Program-made: the position numbers and the translations under genes
In this document: one piece after another, positions 17,905 to 27,037 of the stretch
How positions within the stretch are numbered: the stretch's first letter is position 1
Layout of the letters: every line of letters starts with the position of its first letter
Notes under the pieces: model-generated
The model's input: only the letters and a program-made list of their open reading frames with translations
Told to the model about the DNA's origin: nothing
The model's database searches: none
Assembly (NCBI RefSeq): GCF_033239625.1
Contig: NZ_BTCK01000012.1
Span: 62,001 to 126,000, forward strand
DNA length: 64,000 bases
From: Paenibacillus_T sp033239625
GTDB lineage: Bacteria > Bacillota > Bacilli > Paenibacillales > Paenibacillaceae
Direction: 5' to 3'

Positions 17905-18003
17905 ACATTCTGATAATGATGAAATTGGTGTAATCATTTTGAAAAGGGATTGTAACAAATCATCATTTGACGTTTTCTCGATGACTTCGTATAGAAGAGC
18001 ACA

Positions 18004-18043
18004 ACAAACAACCTCCCGACAGAGCGCTCGAGAGGCTGTTGTT
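18004..18043 (-). terminator. Probable terminator of the efflux operon
   Basis: On the minus strand AACAAC-AG-CCTC pairs with GAGG-TTGTT across a 15-nt loop, followed by TTGTTTGTTGT. The stem has a 2-nt bulge, so the call is moderate. Confidence 0.5.
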
Positions 18044-18055
18044 ATACGTAGAATT

Positions 18056-19489
18056 TTATTTAATAGTAGAAACAGTTTCGTTCTGAGGGGGTATAGGCTG
18101 GTTAACGTATCGTGCACGACCCATTAATGAAGCAATAATAATACCAACAAGCGCGGCGGCCACAAGAAACCAGAAGCCGAGATGGATGGCATCGGCAAGC
18201 TTGGTTTGTTCTCTTGCTTCTATAGAAGAGGCGAGATGATGATTCACGATCACGGCCATGAGTGATGCGCCGAACACGCCGCCGATGTTGCGAGTGAAGG
18301 TAACGGTCGAGTTCGCTACGCCTCGGTAGCGGGGATCGACTGCGGTGGTGATTGCCATCTGAGCAATCGGCATCATGATGCCGATACCAAGGCCGATCAG
18401 CGCCATATCGCTGCGGATCGTCCATTTATTAACCTCGAGCGGGAGATGCGTGATGATATAAAGTCCTGTACCAGCGAGCAGCATCGATAAGAGGGCACAA
18501 GTACGCCATGAGAACCTGCGAATCATAAAGGAAGACATCGTCGCCCCTGCCATGACGGCTGCCATCATCGGCGTTACGGTATTCCCGGCATCTACGACGC
18601 TGCCGCCTATGCCGCCTTGAACGAACAACGGAATGTAAAGCAGAGCGCCGAACATGATCACACCTTGCATGAAGGTAACGCCGGCGGTACCTGCCACAGT
18701 CCGATTGTAGAACATGCCCAGCGGCAGGATCGGTTCAGCAGCGCGTCGTTCGACGAACAGGAAAGCGATTAATGCTGCAGCACCAAGTGCGAACAACTCG
18801 AGAATCGGCCATGAGCGCCACGCGTAGTTGATGCCTCCCATTTTGAGCGCAAGCAGCACTGAACCCGTTGTCGTTACGAGCAGGGCGGCTCCCAAGTAGT
18901 CGATCTTCAGTCGGATGGAGGACTCCGGCTTCTTCTCCTTCATGGCGAAGCTAATAATGATGATGGCAATTATCCCGAGCGGTGCATTAATGAAGAAATT
19001 CCACCGCCAATCCCATTGGCTCGTAATGAAGGAACCGATGGACGGTCCGAGAATAGACGACATCGCAAGTACACTCATGAACAGCGACTGCACGCGGGCG
19101 ACTTTGCCGACGGGCATTAAGGAGAACAACAACGCGAACGTGTTCGCCGCCATCATGCCGCCGCCGATTCCTTGCAACCCCCTGAACACAATAAGCTGTG
19201 TCATCGATTGCGATAACCCGCATAACAAGGAACCGATTAAGAACACCACCAAGCCTGACAGATAGAACGTCTTACGCCCATACATATCGGACAGCTTCCC
19301 GGCAATGGGCATGACAGAGGTCGAAGTGAGCATATACGCCGTGAACACCCAAGAGATATGCTCAAGCCCGCCAATCTTCTGCACGATGGTCGGCAGGGCG
19401 GTAGACACAATCGTTTGATCCAGTGAAGATAAGAAAAGTCCGACAAGAAGGGCGCCTAACGTCCAATGCAATCGTTTGTTCGAATCCAT
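18056..19489 (-). CDS. MFS drug-efflux transporter, DHA2 (EmrB/QacA) type
   Basis: 477 residues, long enough for about 14 membrane helices. The DHA2 signature appears near the start: LDQTIVSTALPTI, followed by SWVFTAYMLTSTSVMPIAGK and the MFS loop GKLSDMYGRKTFYLSG. GLQGIGGGMMAAN and SIGSFITSQWDWRWNFFINA are also typical. It should export toxic compounds using the proton gradient. The ATG follows GGAGGAG. It lies 28 nt after a TetR gene in the same direction, the standard regulator-pump arrangement. The substrate is unknown. Confidence 0.9.
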   Translation of the reverse strand: MDSNKRLHWTLGALLVGLFLSSLDQTIVSTALPTIVQKIGGLEHISWVFTAYMLTSTSVMPIAGKLSDMYGRKTFYLSGLVVFLIGSLLCGLSQSMTQLIVFRGLQGIGGGMMAANTFALLFSLMPVGKVARVQSLFMSVLAMSSILGPSIGSFITSQWDWRWNFFINAPLGIIAIIIISFAMKEKKPESSIRLKIDYLGAALLVTTTGSVLLALKMGGINYAWRSWPILELFALGAAALIAFLFVERRAAEPILPLGMFYNRTVAGTAGVTFMQGVIMFGALLYIPLFVQGGIGGSVVDAGNTVTPMMAAVMAGATMSSFMIRRFSWRTCALLSMLLAGTGLYIITHLPLEVNKWTIRSDMALIGLGIGIMMPIAQMAITTAVDPRYRGVANSTVTFTRNIGGVFGASLMAVIVNHHLASSIEAREQTKLADAIHLGFWFLVAAALVGIIIASLMGRARYVNQPIPPQNETVSTIK

Positions 19490-19517
19490 CCCTATTCATC
19501 TCCTCCGGTTCGGCTGT

Positions 19518-20147
19518 TTAAGCTGAACCTTTCACGATTCCTCGCAAAATAACGCCTACCGCTTGTTCCACCAGCAGCTGTCCTTCTTCTTCCGTGAGTT
19601 TACGTTTCGCAAGCTCCAGCATCGCACCCGTTACGCCGCCCATGAATGTCTGTGCAAGCAGCATAGGTTCCATTTCTGTCAAATGTCCTAACGCGATGCC
19701 TTCTTCCATGGTACGGACGAGCGGACCATGAATCGCATCTAGAAAGCTGTGATAGTAGTGCTCGGATTGTCCTCCGAACACTAGCGGCATGTCGCTGAGC
19801 ATATTACGGTATAAAACGACGCGGCGAGGCTTCGTTACCGCGGTCTCGAGATAAAATCTCGCATACCGTTCCAGCCGAACGATCGGAGCTTCCTCCGTTA
19901 TCAGGGCGCCGCTCACATAGCTCTTCGCGCCTTCGAGGTACTCTTGGAACATCCCTTGAATCAATTCCGTTTTGTCCTTGAAATAATAATAGATAAGCGT
20001 ACGGGAGACGCCGGCTTTCTTGGCGACCTCGCCGATATCGGTTCCTTGTACGCCTTTCTCTAGATACACTTCCGAGAAAGCTCGGCGGATCTGATCGATC
20101 CGTTCTCGGCGCACTTGGTCATGCTGTTCCTTCGATCGTGGCGACAT
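19518..20147 (-). CDS. TetR-family repressor of the efflux operon
   Basis: 209 residues. The N-terminal helix-turn-helix is clear: TDIGEVAKKAGVSRTLIYYYF (shown here as IGEVAKKAGVSRTLIYYYF, about residues 37-56). The rest is an all-helical ligand-binding domain. The ATG follows AAAGGAG. It precedes the MFS pump by 28 nt and should repress both genes until a pump substrate binds. Two matching inverted repeats upstream, one overlapping the -35 box, support autoregulation. Confidence 0.9.
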   Translation of the reverse strand: MSPRSKEQHDQVRRERIDQIRRAFSEVYLEKGVQGTDIGEVAKKAGVSRTLIYYYFKDKTELIQGMFQEYLEGAKSYVSGALITEEAPIVRLERYARFYLETAVTKPRRVVLYRNMLSDMPLVFGGQSEHYYHSFLDAIHGPLVRTMEEGIALGHLTEMEPMLLAQTFMGGVTGAMLELAKRKLTEEEGQLLVEQAVGVILRGIVKGSA

Positions 20148-20170
20148 CGTGAGCTGCTCCTTTTTTTAGA

Positions 20171-20234
20171 ACTGACATTGGTGTCAGTTGTAAAGTTAAG
20201 CTTAGTGTATATTTTGACTGACACAGATGTCAAT
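20171..20234. promoter_or_regulatory. Twin TetR operators and promoter of the efflux operon
   Basis: Two copies of ACTGACA-N4-TGTCA(G/A)T occur at 20171-20188 (perfect arms) and 20217-20234 (one arm mismatch), with centres 46 bp apart. On the minus strand a -35 TTGACA (20233-20228) lies inside the second copy and a -10 TATACA (20211-20206) stands 16 bp downstream. The first copy lies between the start point and the ribosome binding site. This is a textbook autorepression layout. Confidence 0.8.
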
Positions 20235-20413
20235 GTTAAAGTCGAACGAAATTCGAAGGCTTGAAGCGTGCATCGTGCATCCAAAGAAGAATATACTCCA
20301 TCATTGTCCGCATTTAGTGAATTGGCTTCCTGCATGGAAGCTGGTACAGTGAGGCTACAAAGCTTGTTATAGAGCTAGATGGAGCTGTACACAAAGGAGA
20401 CTTCGACCGACCT

Positions 20414-22777
20414 ATGACGCAATATCGGATTGACGCACGCGAAGATCAGAAAGCGATTACAGCGAAACCCGGCTATTTGGAAGGCAGCAATCCTTCCGGC
20501 GATCGAATCAGCTTTACGAACTACTACATGGAACAAAACGGCCAGCCGTTTTTTGGCATTTGCGGCGAGTTTCATTACAGTCGATACAACGAGACGCTCT
20601 GGGAAGATGAGCTCATCAAGATGAAGATGGGCGGCATTAACATGGTGTGCACGTACATCTTCTGGAATATCCATGAGGAAGTACAAGGGGAATATGATTG
20701 GAGCGGGCGGCGCAATTTGCGGCAGTTCATCGAGCTGTGCGCGAAGCATGAGCTGCAGGTTATTATTCGGATCGGTCCATTCTGTCACGGCGAGATTCGC
20801 AACGGCGGCATGCCGGATTGGCTGTATGGCCAGCCGTTCGAAGTACGGTCGAACGATGAACGATATCTCGCTCATGTCCGCAGACTGTACGAGAACATCA
20901 GCGCACAAGTGCAAGGCCTATTGTACAAGCAGGGCGGTCCGATAATCGGCACACAGATCGAGAATGAGCACGGCCATTCCGCTGCGCAGTGGGCGATGAC
21001 GACAGGCATCAGCAACCAATGGATGACGACGGGTCTGGATGGCGAAGATCATATGCGCAAGCTGAAGCAGATCGCCATGCAGGTTGGCATCGAGACGCCG
21101 CTGTATACGTGCACCGCTTGGGGAGGCGCGAATGCGCCGGCCGACGAGATGCTTCCGCTGTGGGGCGGATATTCCCACTGGCCTTGGATCTACTACGAGC
21201 ATGATCGATTCGGCGATATGCGTGAGCATCCGGCGACGCCGGAATATATTTTCCGCGATAAGCATAACAACGCCATTCCGAAGAGCTACAACTTCGAGCC
21301 TTTGTATACGCCAGAGGATTATCCTTATGCGTGCTGCGAGATGGGCGGCGGCATGACGCCGTTCTATCGCTATCGCTTCGATTTCCCGTACAACAGCGTT
21401 CCAGCAATGACGGGCATCAAGGTGGCGGAGGGTTGCAATCTGATCGGCTATTATATGTATCATGGCGGCTCGAACCCGAACGGCAAGCGGGAGCTGTACT
21501 TGAACGATTTGGCTACGCCGAAGATCACCTATGACTTCAACGCTTGCATCGGCGAATTCGGTCAAGTGCGGGAATCGTACCATCGGACGCGGCTCCAGCA
21601 TTACAGCTATCGTACCTTCGAACAATGGCTGTGCCGGACCAAAACCATTCTGCCAGGCGATACGTCTGCGATGGACCCGTACGATACCGATACGCTCCGG
21701 TATGCGGTACGGGCAGCGGAAGGTTCAGGGTTGTTGTTCATTAATAATTATCAGGATCATGCGGACACGCATGACCTGTCCGTAGAAGACGGCATAACAA
21801 TCGTGACGAGGGATAAGGAAATCCGATTCCCGCTGGAAGGAACGTTGAAGCTCAGCAAGGACAGCTACGCCATGCTGCCTTATCGATTCGATCTGGATGG
21901 AATCAGGTTGGAGCAGGCGACCGTACAGCCGATTACGAAGCTTGAAGCGGACGGGGCGGTCTACTATTTCTTCACGGCGCCGAAAGGCATGCCTTCGGAG
22001 TATGTGTTTGAATCCGGGGCTGTCACGATTGTGGAATCAGGTACGGCTCGCTTCGCGCAGCGTGAAGACGGCTTAACGGTTATCTATCCTGTATCGAGTG
22101 CCCTTCAGCCAATCACGCTTCGTTCAGCATCGGGGACGCTGGTGAACATTGTGACGCTGACAGACGAGGAGAGCCTCGGCTTCTGGAAGACCGAGCTATG
22201 GGGCAAGGAACGGATCGTGTTGACCAACAGCAATTTGTTAGTCGGCAATGGGCAAGTGAAGCTGGAGACTACGGGAAGCGACGAGGCTCAGCTGCGTATA
22301 TTCCCGGATCTTGAAGCGTTGCCGCACTCGGAGGGCGGAGAGCTGCTGGAACGCGTGGAGCAGGGACTGTTCACTTCGTACCGATTCCGTATCCGGACGC
22401 AAGAGATTCGCTTCGAGCTCGACCGTGCCGCGGATGATCGTGCCATAGTTCGTTTCGCACAGGATGCATTCGATGGGGTGAAGGAAGCACTGCTGCGCAT
22501 CGATTATCGTGGCGATATCGGCTATGCGTATATCGGCAGCGAGCTGATTAACGATAACTTCAGCAACGGCAACACGTGGGAGATCGGACTGAAGCAATTC
22601 GGCGAGCGGTTGGCGCAGCAGGGACTGAATCTGTACATCTCGCCAATACGCCGCGGCAGCACGGTGAACAGCAACACAACGATGGCCGGGTGGAGCGAGA
22701 ATGCTGCAGAGTCGATCGCTCAGCTGGATCGAATCTCGATTGAGTCGGTATATGAGCTTGTTCTGAATAAAGGGTAA
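20414..22777 (+). CDS. GH35 beta-galactosidase-like enzyme
   Basis: 787 residues. The GH35 barrel occupies about residues 30-390 and carries the family motif GGPIIGTQIENEHGH, with Glu185 as expected acid/base. The probable nucleophile is the Glu in YACCEMGGGMTPF. The sequence FFGICGEFHYSRYNETLWEDELIKMK is the usual GH35 N-terminus (seen here as GEFHYSRYNETLWEDELIKM). About 390 further residues are beta-rich and should form the accessory domains. No signal peptide is present. AAAGGAG lies about 14 nt before the ATG, slightly far. It should remove terminal beta-galactose (or a related sugar) from imported oligosaccharides. It is convergent with an AraC gene and shares a terminator with it. Confidence 0.85.
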   Translation: MTQYRIDAREDQKAITAKPGYLEGSNPSGDRISFTNYYMEQNGQPFFGICGEFHYSRYNETLWEDELIKMKMGGINMVCTYIFWNIHEEVQGEYDWSGRRNLRQFIELCAKHELQVIIRIGPFCHGEIRNGGMPDWLYGQPFEVRSNDERYLAHVRRLYENISAQVQGLLYKQGGPIIGTQIENEHGHSAAQWAMTTGISNQWMTTGLDGEDHMRKLKQIAMQVGIETPLYTCTAWGGANAPADEMLPLWGGYSHWPWIYYEHDRFGDMREHPATPEYIFRDKHNNAIPKSYNFEPLYTPEDYPYACCEMGGGMTPFYRYRFDFPYNSVPAMTGIKVAEGCNLIGYYMYHGGSNPNGKRELYLNDLATPKITYDFNACIGEFGQVRESYHRTRLQHYSYRTFEQWLCRTKTILPGDTSAMDPYDTDTLRYAVRAAEGSGLLFINNYQDHADTHDLSVEDGITIVTRDKEIRFPLEGTLKLSKDSYAMLPYRFDLDGIRLEQATVQPITKLEADGAVYYFFTAPKGMPSEYVFESGAVTIVESGTARFAQREDGLTVIYPVSSALQPITLRSASGTLVNIVTLTDEESLGFWKTELWGKERIVLTNSNLLVGNGQVKLETTGSDEAQLRIFPDLEALPHSEGGELLERVEQGLFTSYRFRIRTQEIRFELDRAADDRAIVRFAQDAFDGVKEALLRIDYRGDIGYAYIGSELINDNFSNGNTWEIGLKQFGERLAQQGLNLYISPIRRGSTVNSNTTMAGWSENAAESIAQLDRISIESVYELVLNKG

Positions 22778-22782
22778 AAGAA

Positions 22783-22822
22783 GAAAATCCCAAAGGGCGC
22801 GTGTCAGCCCTTTGGGATTTTG
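22783..22822. terminator. Bidirectional terminator between GH35 and an AraC gene
   Basis: AAAATCCCAAAGGGC (22784-22798) pairs perfectly with GCCCTTTGGGATTTT (22807-22821). The stem also contains the last codons and stop of the minus-strand AraC gene. Confidence 0.85.
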
Positions 22823-23694
22823 CGATATTCGGTAGGCGAGTGGCCCATCAGCTTCTTGAACATGCGGGAGAAGTAATACGGATCGCTTATGCCGATGGAG
22901 CCGGCTACCTCCTTGACCGTTAGATCGGTCAAGTCGAGCATGCCTGCCGCATGCTGCATTTTCATCCGAAGGAAGTAATCGATCGGGGAGAAGCCGGTCT
23001 CTTTGTTGAACAGATGGCTGAGATGCTGCTTGGACAATCCGGTATAGCTGGCTAGTTCAGGCAGACGAATCGATGTCGCAATATGCTCATTCATATATCG
23101 GATCGCGTGATCCAGATGGGCGCCGCGCCTCGCATCCTGACTCGCATGCAACAGCTCATGCCCGATGCTGCTAAGGAGCCAGCGGACGGTCTGTGAAATA
23201 TGAACATGCGTATGGAGCGAGTATGGCCTGTCCGTCAACATCGCGAGCGATTGGTCGACGCGCTGGATAAACTCGGATACGACGCTTCGAGGCAGCGGTC
23301 TTGGTTCGCGATCCAGCTCATAGAGCTGGATGATTTCCCGGGCATGCTCACCCTTGAGGTGGAACCAGTAAATACTCCATGGGCACGTCTCCGAGGCCCA
23401 ATATCGGTGCGGTACGCCGGCGGGAATGACGACAAGGCTGCCAGGCTTGAGCGTGATCGACTCCTGTCCTGTCCGCTCGACAACGCCTTCACCTTCTACG
23501 CAATAGATGAAGATATGAGCATCGGCCCCCTCCGGCCGTTCACGATGATGGTGTCTCGCTTGCAAGAAGACGCCGATATCGCTCACGAACATTTGTTTAG
23601 TCAGCTCGGTTGCTCCCAATTCGTTCTGCATGTATTCAGGAAGGACGAAGTATCGCTGCTCGCGGAAGCCAGCGTTAAGGAATACGGGTTCCAT
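22804..23694 (-). CDS. AraC-family transcriptional regulator
   Basis: 296 residues. The N-terminal cupin part includes LKPGSLVVIPAGVPHRYW. The C-terminal AraC domain (about 195-296) has two helix-turn-helices: LPELASYTGLSKQHLSHLFN and VKEVAGSIGISDPYYFSRMF. The preferred start is the ATG at 23694, after AAGGGA. It is upstream of nothing on its own strand and is convergent to GH35; the GH105 gene lies upstream of it in the same direction behind a terminator. Its target is therefore not obvious, though GH35 or GH105 are the natural candidates. Confidence 0.85.
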   Translation of the reverse strand: MEPVFLNAGFREQRYFVLPEYMQNELGATELTKQMFVSDIGVFLQARHHHRERPEGADAHIFIYCVEGEGVVERTGQESITLKPGSLVVIPAGVPHRYWASETCPWSIYWFHLKGEHAREIIQLYELDREPRPLPRSVVSEFIQRVDQSLAMLTDRPYSLHTHVHISQTVRWLLSSIGHELLHASQDARRGAHLDHAIRYMNEHIATSIRLPELASYTGLSKQHLSHLFNKETGFSPIDYFLRMKMQHAAGMLDLTDLTVKEVAGSIGISDPYYFSRMFKKLMGHSPTEYRKIPKG

Positions 23695-23797
23695 CTATGA
23701 CAATCCCTTCGGAGTGAATACGAATATGATCCATCATTCTCCGAGTTTCGTCAATTGGAATTGTGCGCGGTATACGAATCATTGGATTATCTTGTTA

Positions 23798-23834
23798 AAA
23801 AGGGCGTTTCCTATCCATATGGAAACGCCCTTAA
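23798..23834 (-). terminator. Terminator of the GH105 gene
   Basis: AAGGGCGTTTCC (23800-23811) pairs with GGAAACGCCCTT (23821-23832), and the minus strand continues into TTTTT. Confidence 0.82.
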
Positions 23835-23839
23835 TCTTT

Positions 23840-24961
23840 TTATTGTCCAGCCTGCTGCGCGAGATTCATCTCGGCGCACATAAGAATGAACGCGCCTGCG
23901 CCGTGCAGGTCATTCTCGCTCGTCGGCCGTGCGATATAGTGAGCATAGTCGCCGATACCCGTGCCGATGCAAATGTTGCCGATAACAACCTGATTGTTAT
24001 CGTCGAAACGCAGCGTGTCGATAACGCCTTGATAGCCCTTCCAGGCATTGTCCAAGTACTTCGGATCCAGATAGCCGAAGCGAACAGCCTTCGCGATCGC
24101 ATGAACGTATAGGGAGGTGCAGGAGTTCTCCAGCCAGTTATCTGGGCGGTCGCCTTTGTCTACAACTTGATACCAGCGGCCAGTCGCTTCATCTTGGAAT
24201 TTCACTAGGGATGTCAGCAGATCCTGTACGATGCGGATGAGTGCAGGTTTGTCCTTATGATCGTCTGGAATATATTCGAACATTTCGAGCAGCGCAACAG
24301 GGAACCAGCCGATTGCGCGCCCCCAGAACTCGGCGGCAAGCCCTGTGTCAGGATTCGCCCAGCTGGCCTGCTTCGTCTCGTCCCAGCCGTGGTACAGCAG
24401 ACCAGAGACGGGATCCTTCGCATGCTGCGCAGCAAGAATCGCTTGATACGCCCACATGTCGAAGTATTCCGGCTCGTTGAACACGCTGCCGAATTGGACG
24501 GCGATCGGTCCGCCCATATATAAGCCGTCGAGCCACATTTGGTTCGGGCAATGATCCTTATGCCAGAAGCCGCCTGATGGATTCGACTTCCACTGCTTCA
24601 TCAGCGGAACTAGGTTGTACAAGGCCTTCTTATAACGCTCATCGCCGGTCCGTTCATACAGTGGGTAGAGCAGCACGCCTGGCTGAATATCGTCGAGCTC
24701 GTCTGTTTTGATTTTCTCAATCATGCCGTCAGCCTGTACATGGCTGTCGACCCAGCTCTTCATATAGTCGTAATATTGGTCGTCGCCCGTCTGCTGCCAG
24801 ACCTTTGTCATGCCGGACAGGAATACGCCTTGATGATAGTGAAACCGCTCCGGCGGAAGCTTCTCGGGCTCGAACTTCGTCATAAGGGCCTCGCATGCTT
24901 TCTCCGCCCATTGAATTGGCTTTAACGTTTCCTGTGCATGGCTGCTAACGGATGTGTTCAT
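23840..24961 (-). CDS. GH105 unsaturated rhamnogalacturonyl/uronyl hydrolase (YteR/YesR-like)
   Basis: 373 residues forming an (alpha/alpha)6 barrel. Family features are FHYHQGVFLSGMTKVWQ, the catalytic Asp145 in CPNQMWLDGLYMGGP, EFWGRAIGWFPVALLE and the closing DLHGAGAFILMCAEM. GH105 enzymes hydrate the C4=C5 double bond left by pectate or rhamnogalacturonan lyases, releasing an unsaturated uronate that opens spontaneously. There is no signal peptide, so the substrates are imported disaccharides. It starts after CAAGGAGG and is divergent from an AraC gene, its most likely regulator. It implies that rhamnogalacturonan or other lyase products are imported, although no lyase gene is in the window. 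Confidence 0.92.
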   Translation of the reverse strand: MNTSVSSHAQETLKPIQWAEKACEALMTKFEPEKLPPERFHYHQGVFLSGMTKVWQQTGDDQYYDYMKSWVDSHVQADGMIEKIKTDELDDIQPGVLLYPLYERTGDERYKKALYNLVPLMKQWKSNPSGGFWHKDHCPNQMWLDGLYMGGPIAVQFGSVFNEPEYFDMWAYQAILAAQHAKDPVSGLLYHGWDETKQASWANPDTGLAAEFWGRAIGWFPVALLEMFEYIPDDHKDKPALIRIVQDLLTSLVKFQDEATGRWYQVVDKGDRPDNWLENSCTSLYVHAIAKAVRFGYLDPKYLDNAWKGYQGVIDTLRFDDNNQVVIGNICIGTGIGDYAHYIARPTSENDLHGAGAFILMCAEMNLAQQAGQ

Positions 24962-25096
24962 CGGATAGTTTCCTCCTTGAATCGTTCATACATGTATCGT
25001 AGCATTGGAATATGTACATTTATTGCGATAATCTATGATTTCTTCTTATATCTTGCGCGAGTTTGCACGGCTAGCTAATCGTAAGGAGGATTCGAT

Positions 25097-25942
25097 ATGG
25101 CAGAGCTTCATCATGAAGATGACACAGGTAAGTTTCTTGTATCCTATCGGAAGGCGCCGAGCCATCATATGCCGATTAGTCATTTTCACAGCACCTATGA
25201 GATTTATTATCTGATGTCCGGGCAGCGTTCGTTCTTTATTAAGGATCGGACCATTGCGATGGAAGCGGGCGATGTTGTTATTGTCTCTCCGAATATTGTG
25301 CATCGGACAATCAATGCGGCTATGCCTGAGCATGAGCGCCTTATCGTTAACATGGATCCGAGCTATCTCGGGATGACAGAGCAGACAGGATCGGCTGCGC
25401 CGAATGTTCTTCAACCGTTGCTGGACCACGAGTATCTCGTTATTCGTTTGCCGCTGCTTGATCGCGTATCCATCGATGGGCTGGCGGAGGCGATCATAAG
25501 GGAGATGCGGGAGCAGAAGCCGGGATTTGAATTGTTCGCGCAGACACTTGTTCAGCAGCTGCTCATCTTGTGCTGTCGGCATGCCGGACAAGGGAGCGTG
25601 CAGCCGGTCGCTTCGCCAAGCGCGATGCATGAACGGATTTCGGAGATTGCGCAGTATATCAATCGCCATTACATGGAAGACTTGTCCCTCCAAATAGTAG
25701 CGGACAAATTCTATGTAAGCCCCTATTACTTAAGCCGCATCTTCAAAGAGGCGACAGGCTTCACATTCGTTGAATATCTCAGCAGCGTCCGCATTAAGGA
25801 AGCGAAGAAGCTGCTTGAAGGATCGGCGATGAAGGTTAGTCAAATAGCGAAGAAGGTTGGGTATGGGAGTGTGACTCATTTCAATCGGGTGTTCAAATCG
25901 GTAACGGGAAGGGCACCGTTATTTTATCGAAACGAGAGATAG
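25097..25942 (+). CDS. AraC-family transcriptional regulator, divergent from GH105
   Basis: 281 residues, ATG after TAAGGAGG. The N-terminal half is a cupin (HFHSTYEIYYLMSGQRSFFI, MEAGDVVIVSPNIVHRTI). The C-terminal HTH pair is SLQIVADKFYVSPYYLSRIF and VSQIAKKVGYGSVTHFNRVF. It diverges from the GH105 gene and is followed 126 nt later by a GH43 gene in the same direction, so it may control either or both. Confidence 0.87.
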   Translation: MAELHHEDDTGKFLVSYRKAPSHHMPISHFHSTYEIYYLMSGQRSFFIKDRTIAMEAGDVVIVSPNIVHRTINAAMPEHERLIVNMDPSYLGMTEQTGSAAPNVLQPLLDHEYLVIRLPLLDRVSIDGLAEAIIREMREQKPGFELFAQTLVQQLLILCCRHAGQGSVQPVASPSAMHERISEIAQYINRHYMEDLSLQIVADKFYVSPYYLSRIFKEATGFTFVEYLSSVRIKEAKKLLEGSAMKVSQIAKKVGYGSVTHFNRVFKSVTGRAPLFYRNER

Positions 25943-26017
25943 GATATTGTTTTACATTAATCCAATGCGGATTTAGTTGAAATAATCGATTTATCCCTAT
26001 TAATTAACGAATTCCTT

Positions 26018-26023
26018 TATAAT
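26018..26023 (+). promoter_or_regulatory. Probable -10 box of the second GH43 gene
   Basis: TATAAT stands 45 nt upstream of the ATG with no convincing -35 at 17 bp, suggesting an activator-dependent promoter. Confidence 0.35.
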
Positions 26024-26068
26024 GAAATCGCTACCATTAAAGATTACATAGAGGCAGGCGAACGTGGG

Positions 26069-27037
26069 ATGACGATGAACCGGAATGTTAAAGTGAGTGA
26101 AGAAACTGGCTATACGAGTCCGTGGATTGTAAACCGAGCGGATCCTTATGTATGGAAGCATAACGATGGAACGTATTATTTTACGGCATCGGTGCCCGAG
26201 TACGATAACATTGTGCTCCGGAAGGCTTCGACGATCGAAGGACTCGTTGACGCCGAAGAAACGGTGATCTGGCGCAAACATGAAACAGGCGAGATGGGTC
26301 ATCATATCTGGGCGCCGGAGCTTCATTATATCGATGATAAGTGGTATATCTACTTCGCGGCTGGCAAGGCAGAGGAAATCTGGGCAATCCGTCCTTATGT
26401 GCTGGAATGTGCGGATGCGGATCCGATCACAGGCACATGGGTGGAGAAAGGGAAGATCGAGCTCGACTTCGAGAGCTTCTCGCTTGATGCGACGACGTTC
26501 AATCATAAAGGCGAGCAGTATCTGATCTGGGCGCAGTATGAAGGCGATGACAGCAATCTGTATATGGCCAAGCTGGCGAACCCTTGGACGATTGTTGGTC
26601 CGCAGGTACTTCTGTCAACGCCGCAATATGATTGGGAGATTCAAGGTCACCGGGTCAATGAGGGACCTGCTGTACTGGTGCGCAATGGTCGCATCTTCGT
26701 TGCATTTTCCGCGAGCGCAACGGATCACCGCTACTGTGTCGGTTTGCTGGAAGCATCAGAAGACAGCGATCTGCTAGACTCCAGCTCTTGGACGAAGCAC
26801 CCGCTTCCGGTGTTCGAGACGAACGAGGAAACGGAGAACTTCGGCCCGGGTCACAACTGCTTTACCGTTGCGGAAGATGGGGTAACGGATCTGATCGTCT
26901 ATCACGCACGGCCTTATAAGGACATCATAGGCGGCGCGTTGTCCGATCCGAACCGCCATGCCCGCGTGCAGCGATTCACCTGGAAGGAAGATGGCACGCC
27001 GTACTTCGGCAAGCCAGGCGCAGCGGCAGCTGAATAA
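26069..27037 (+). CDS. GH43 alpha-L-arabinofuranosidase-like glycosidase
   Basis: 322 residues, a single five-bladed GH43 propeller. The catalytic base is the Asp of NRADPYVWKH near residue 30. The pKa-modulating Asp is in SLDATTFNHKGEQYLIW and an acidic residue is in GHHIWAPELHYIDDKWY; the general acid is probably the Glu in HRVNEGPAVL. It lacks a signal peptide and accessory domain. It should remove arabinose or xylose from imported oligosaccharides. An ATG two codons downstream is an equally possible start. Its TAA abuts the TAA of the convergent AraC gene, leaving no room for a terminator between them. Confidence 0.85.
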   Translation: MTMNRNVKVSEETGYTSPWIVNRADPYVWKHNDGTYYFTASVPEYDNIVLRKASTIEGLVDAEETVIWRKHETGEMGHHIWAPELHYIDDKWYIYFAAGKAEEIWAIRPYVLECADADPITGTWVEKGKIELDFESFSLDATTFNHKGEQYLIWAQYEGDDSNLYMAKLANPWTIVGPQVLLSTPQYDWEIQGHRVNEGPAVLVRNGRIFVAFSASATDHRYCVGLLEASEDSDLLDSSSWTKHPLPVFETNEETENFGPGHNCFTVAEDGVTDLIVYHARPYKDIIGGALSDPNRHARVQRFTWKEDGTPYFGKPGAAAAE

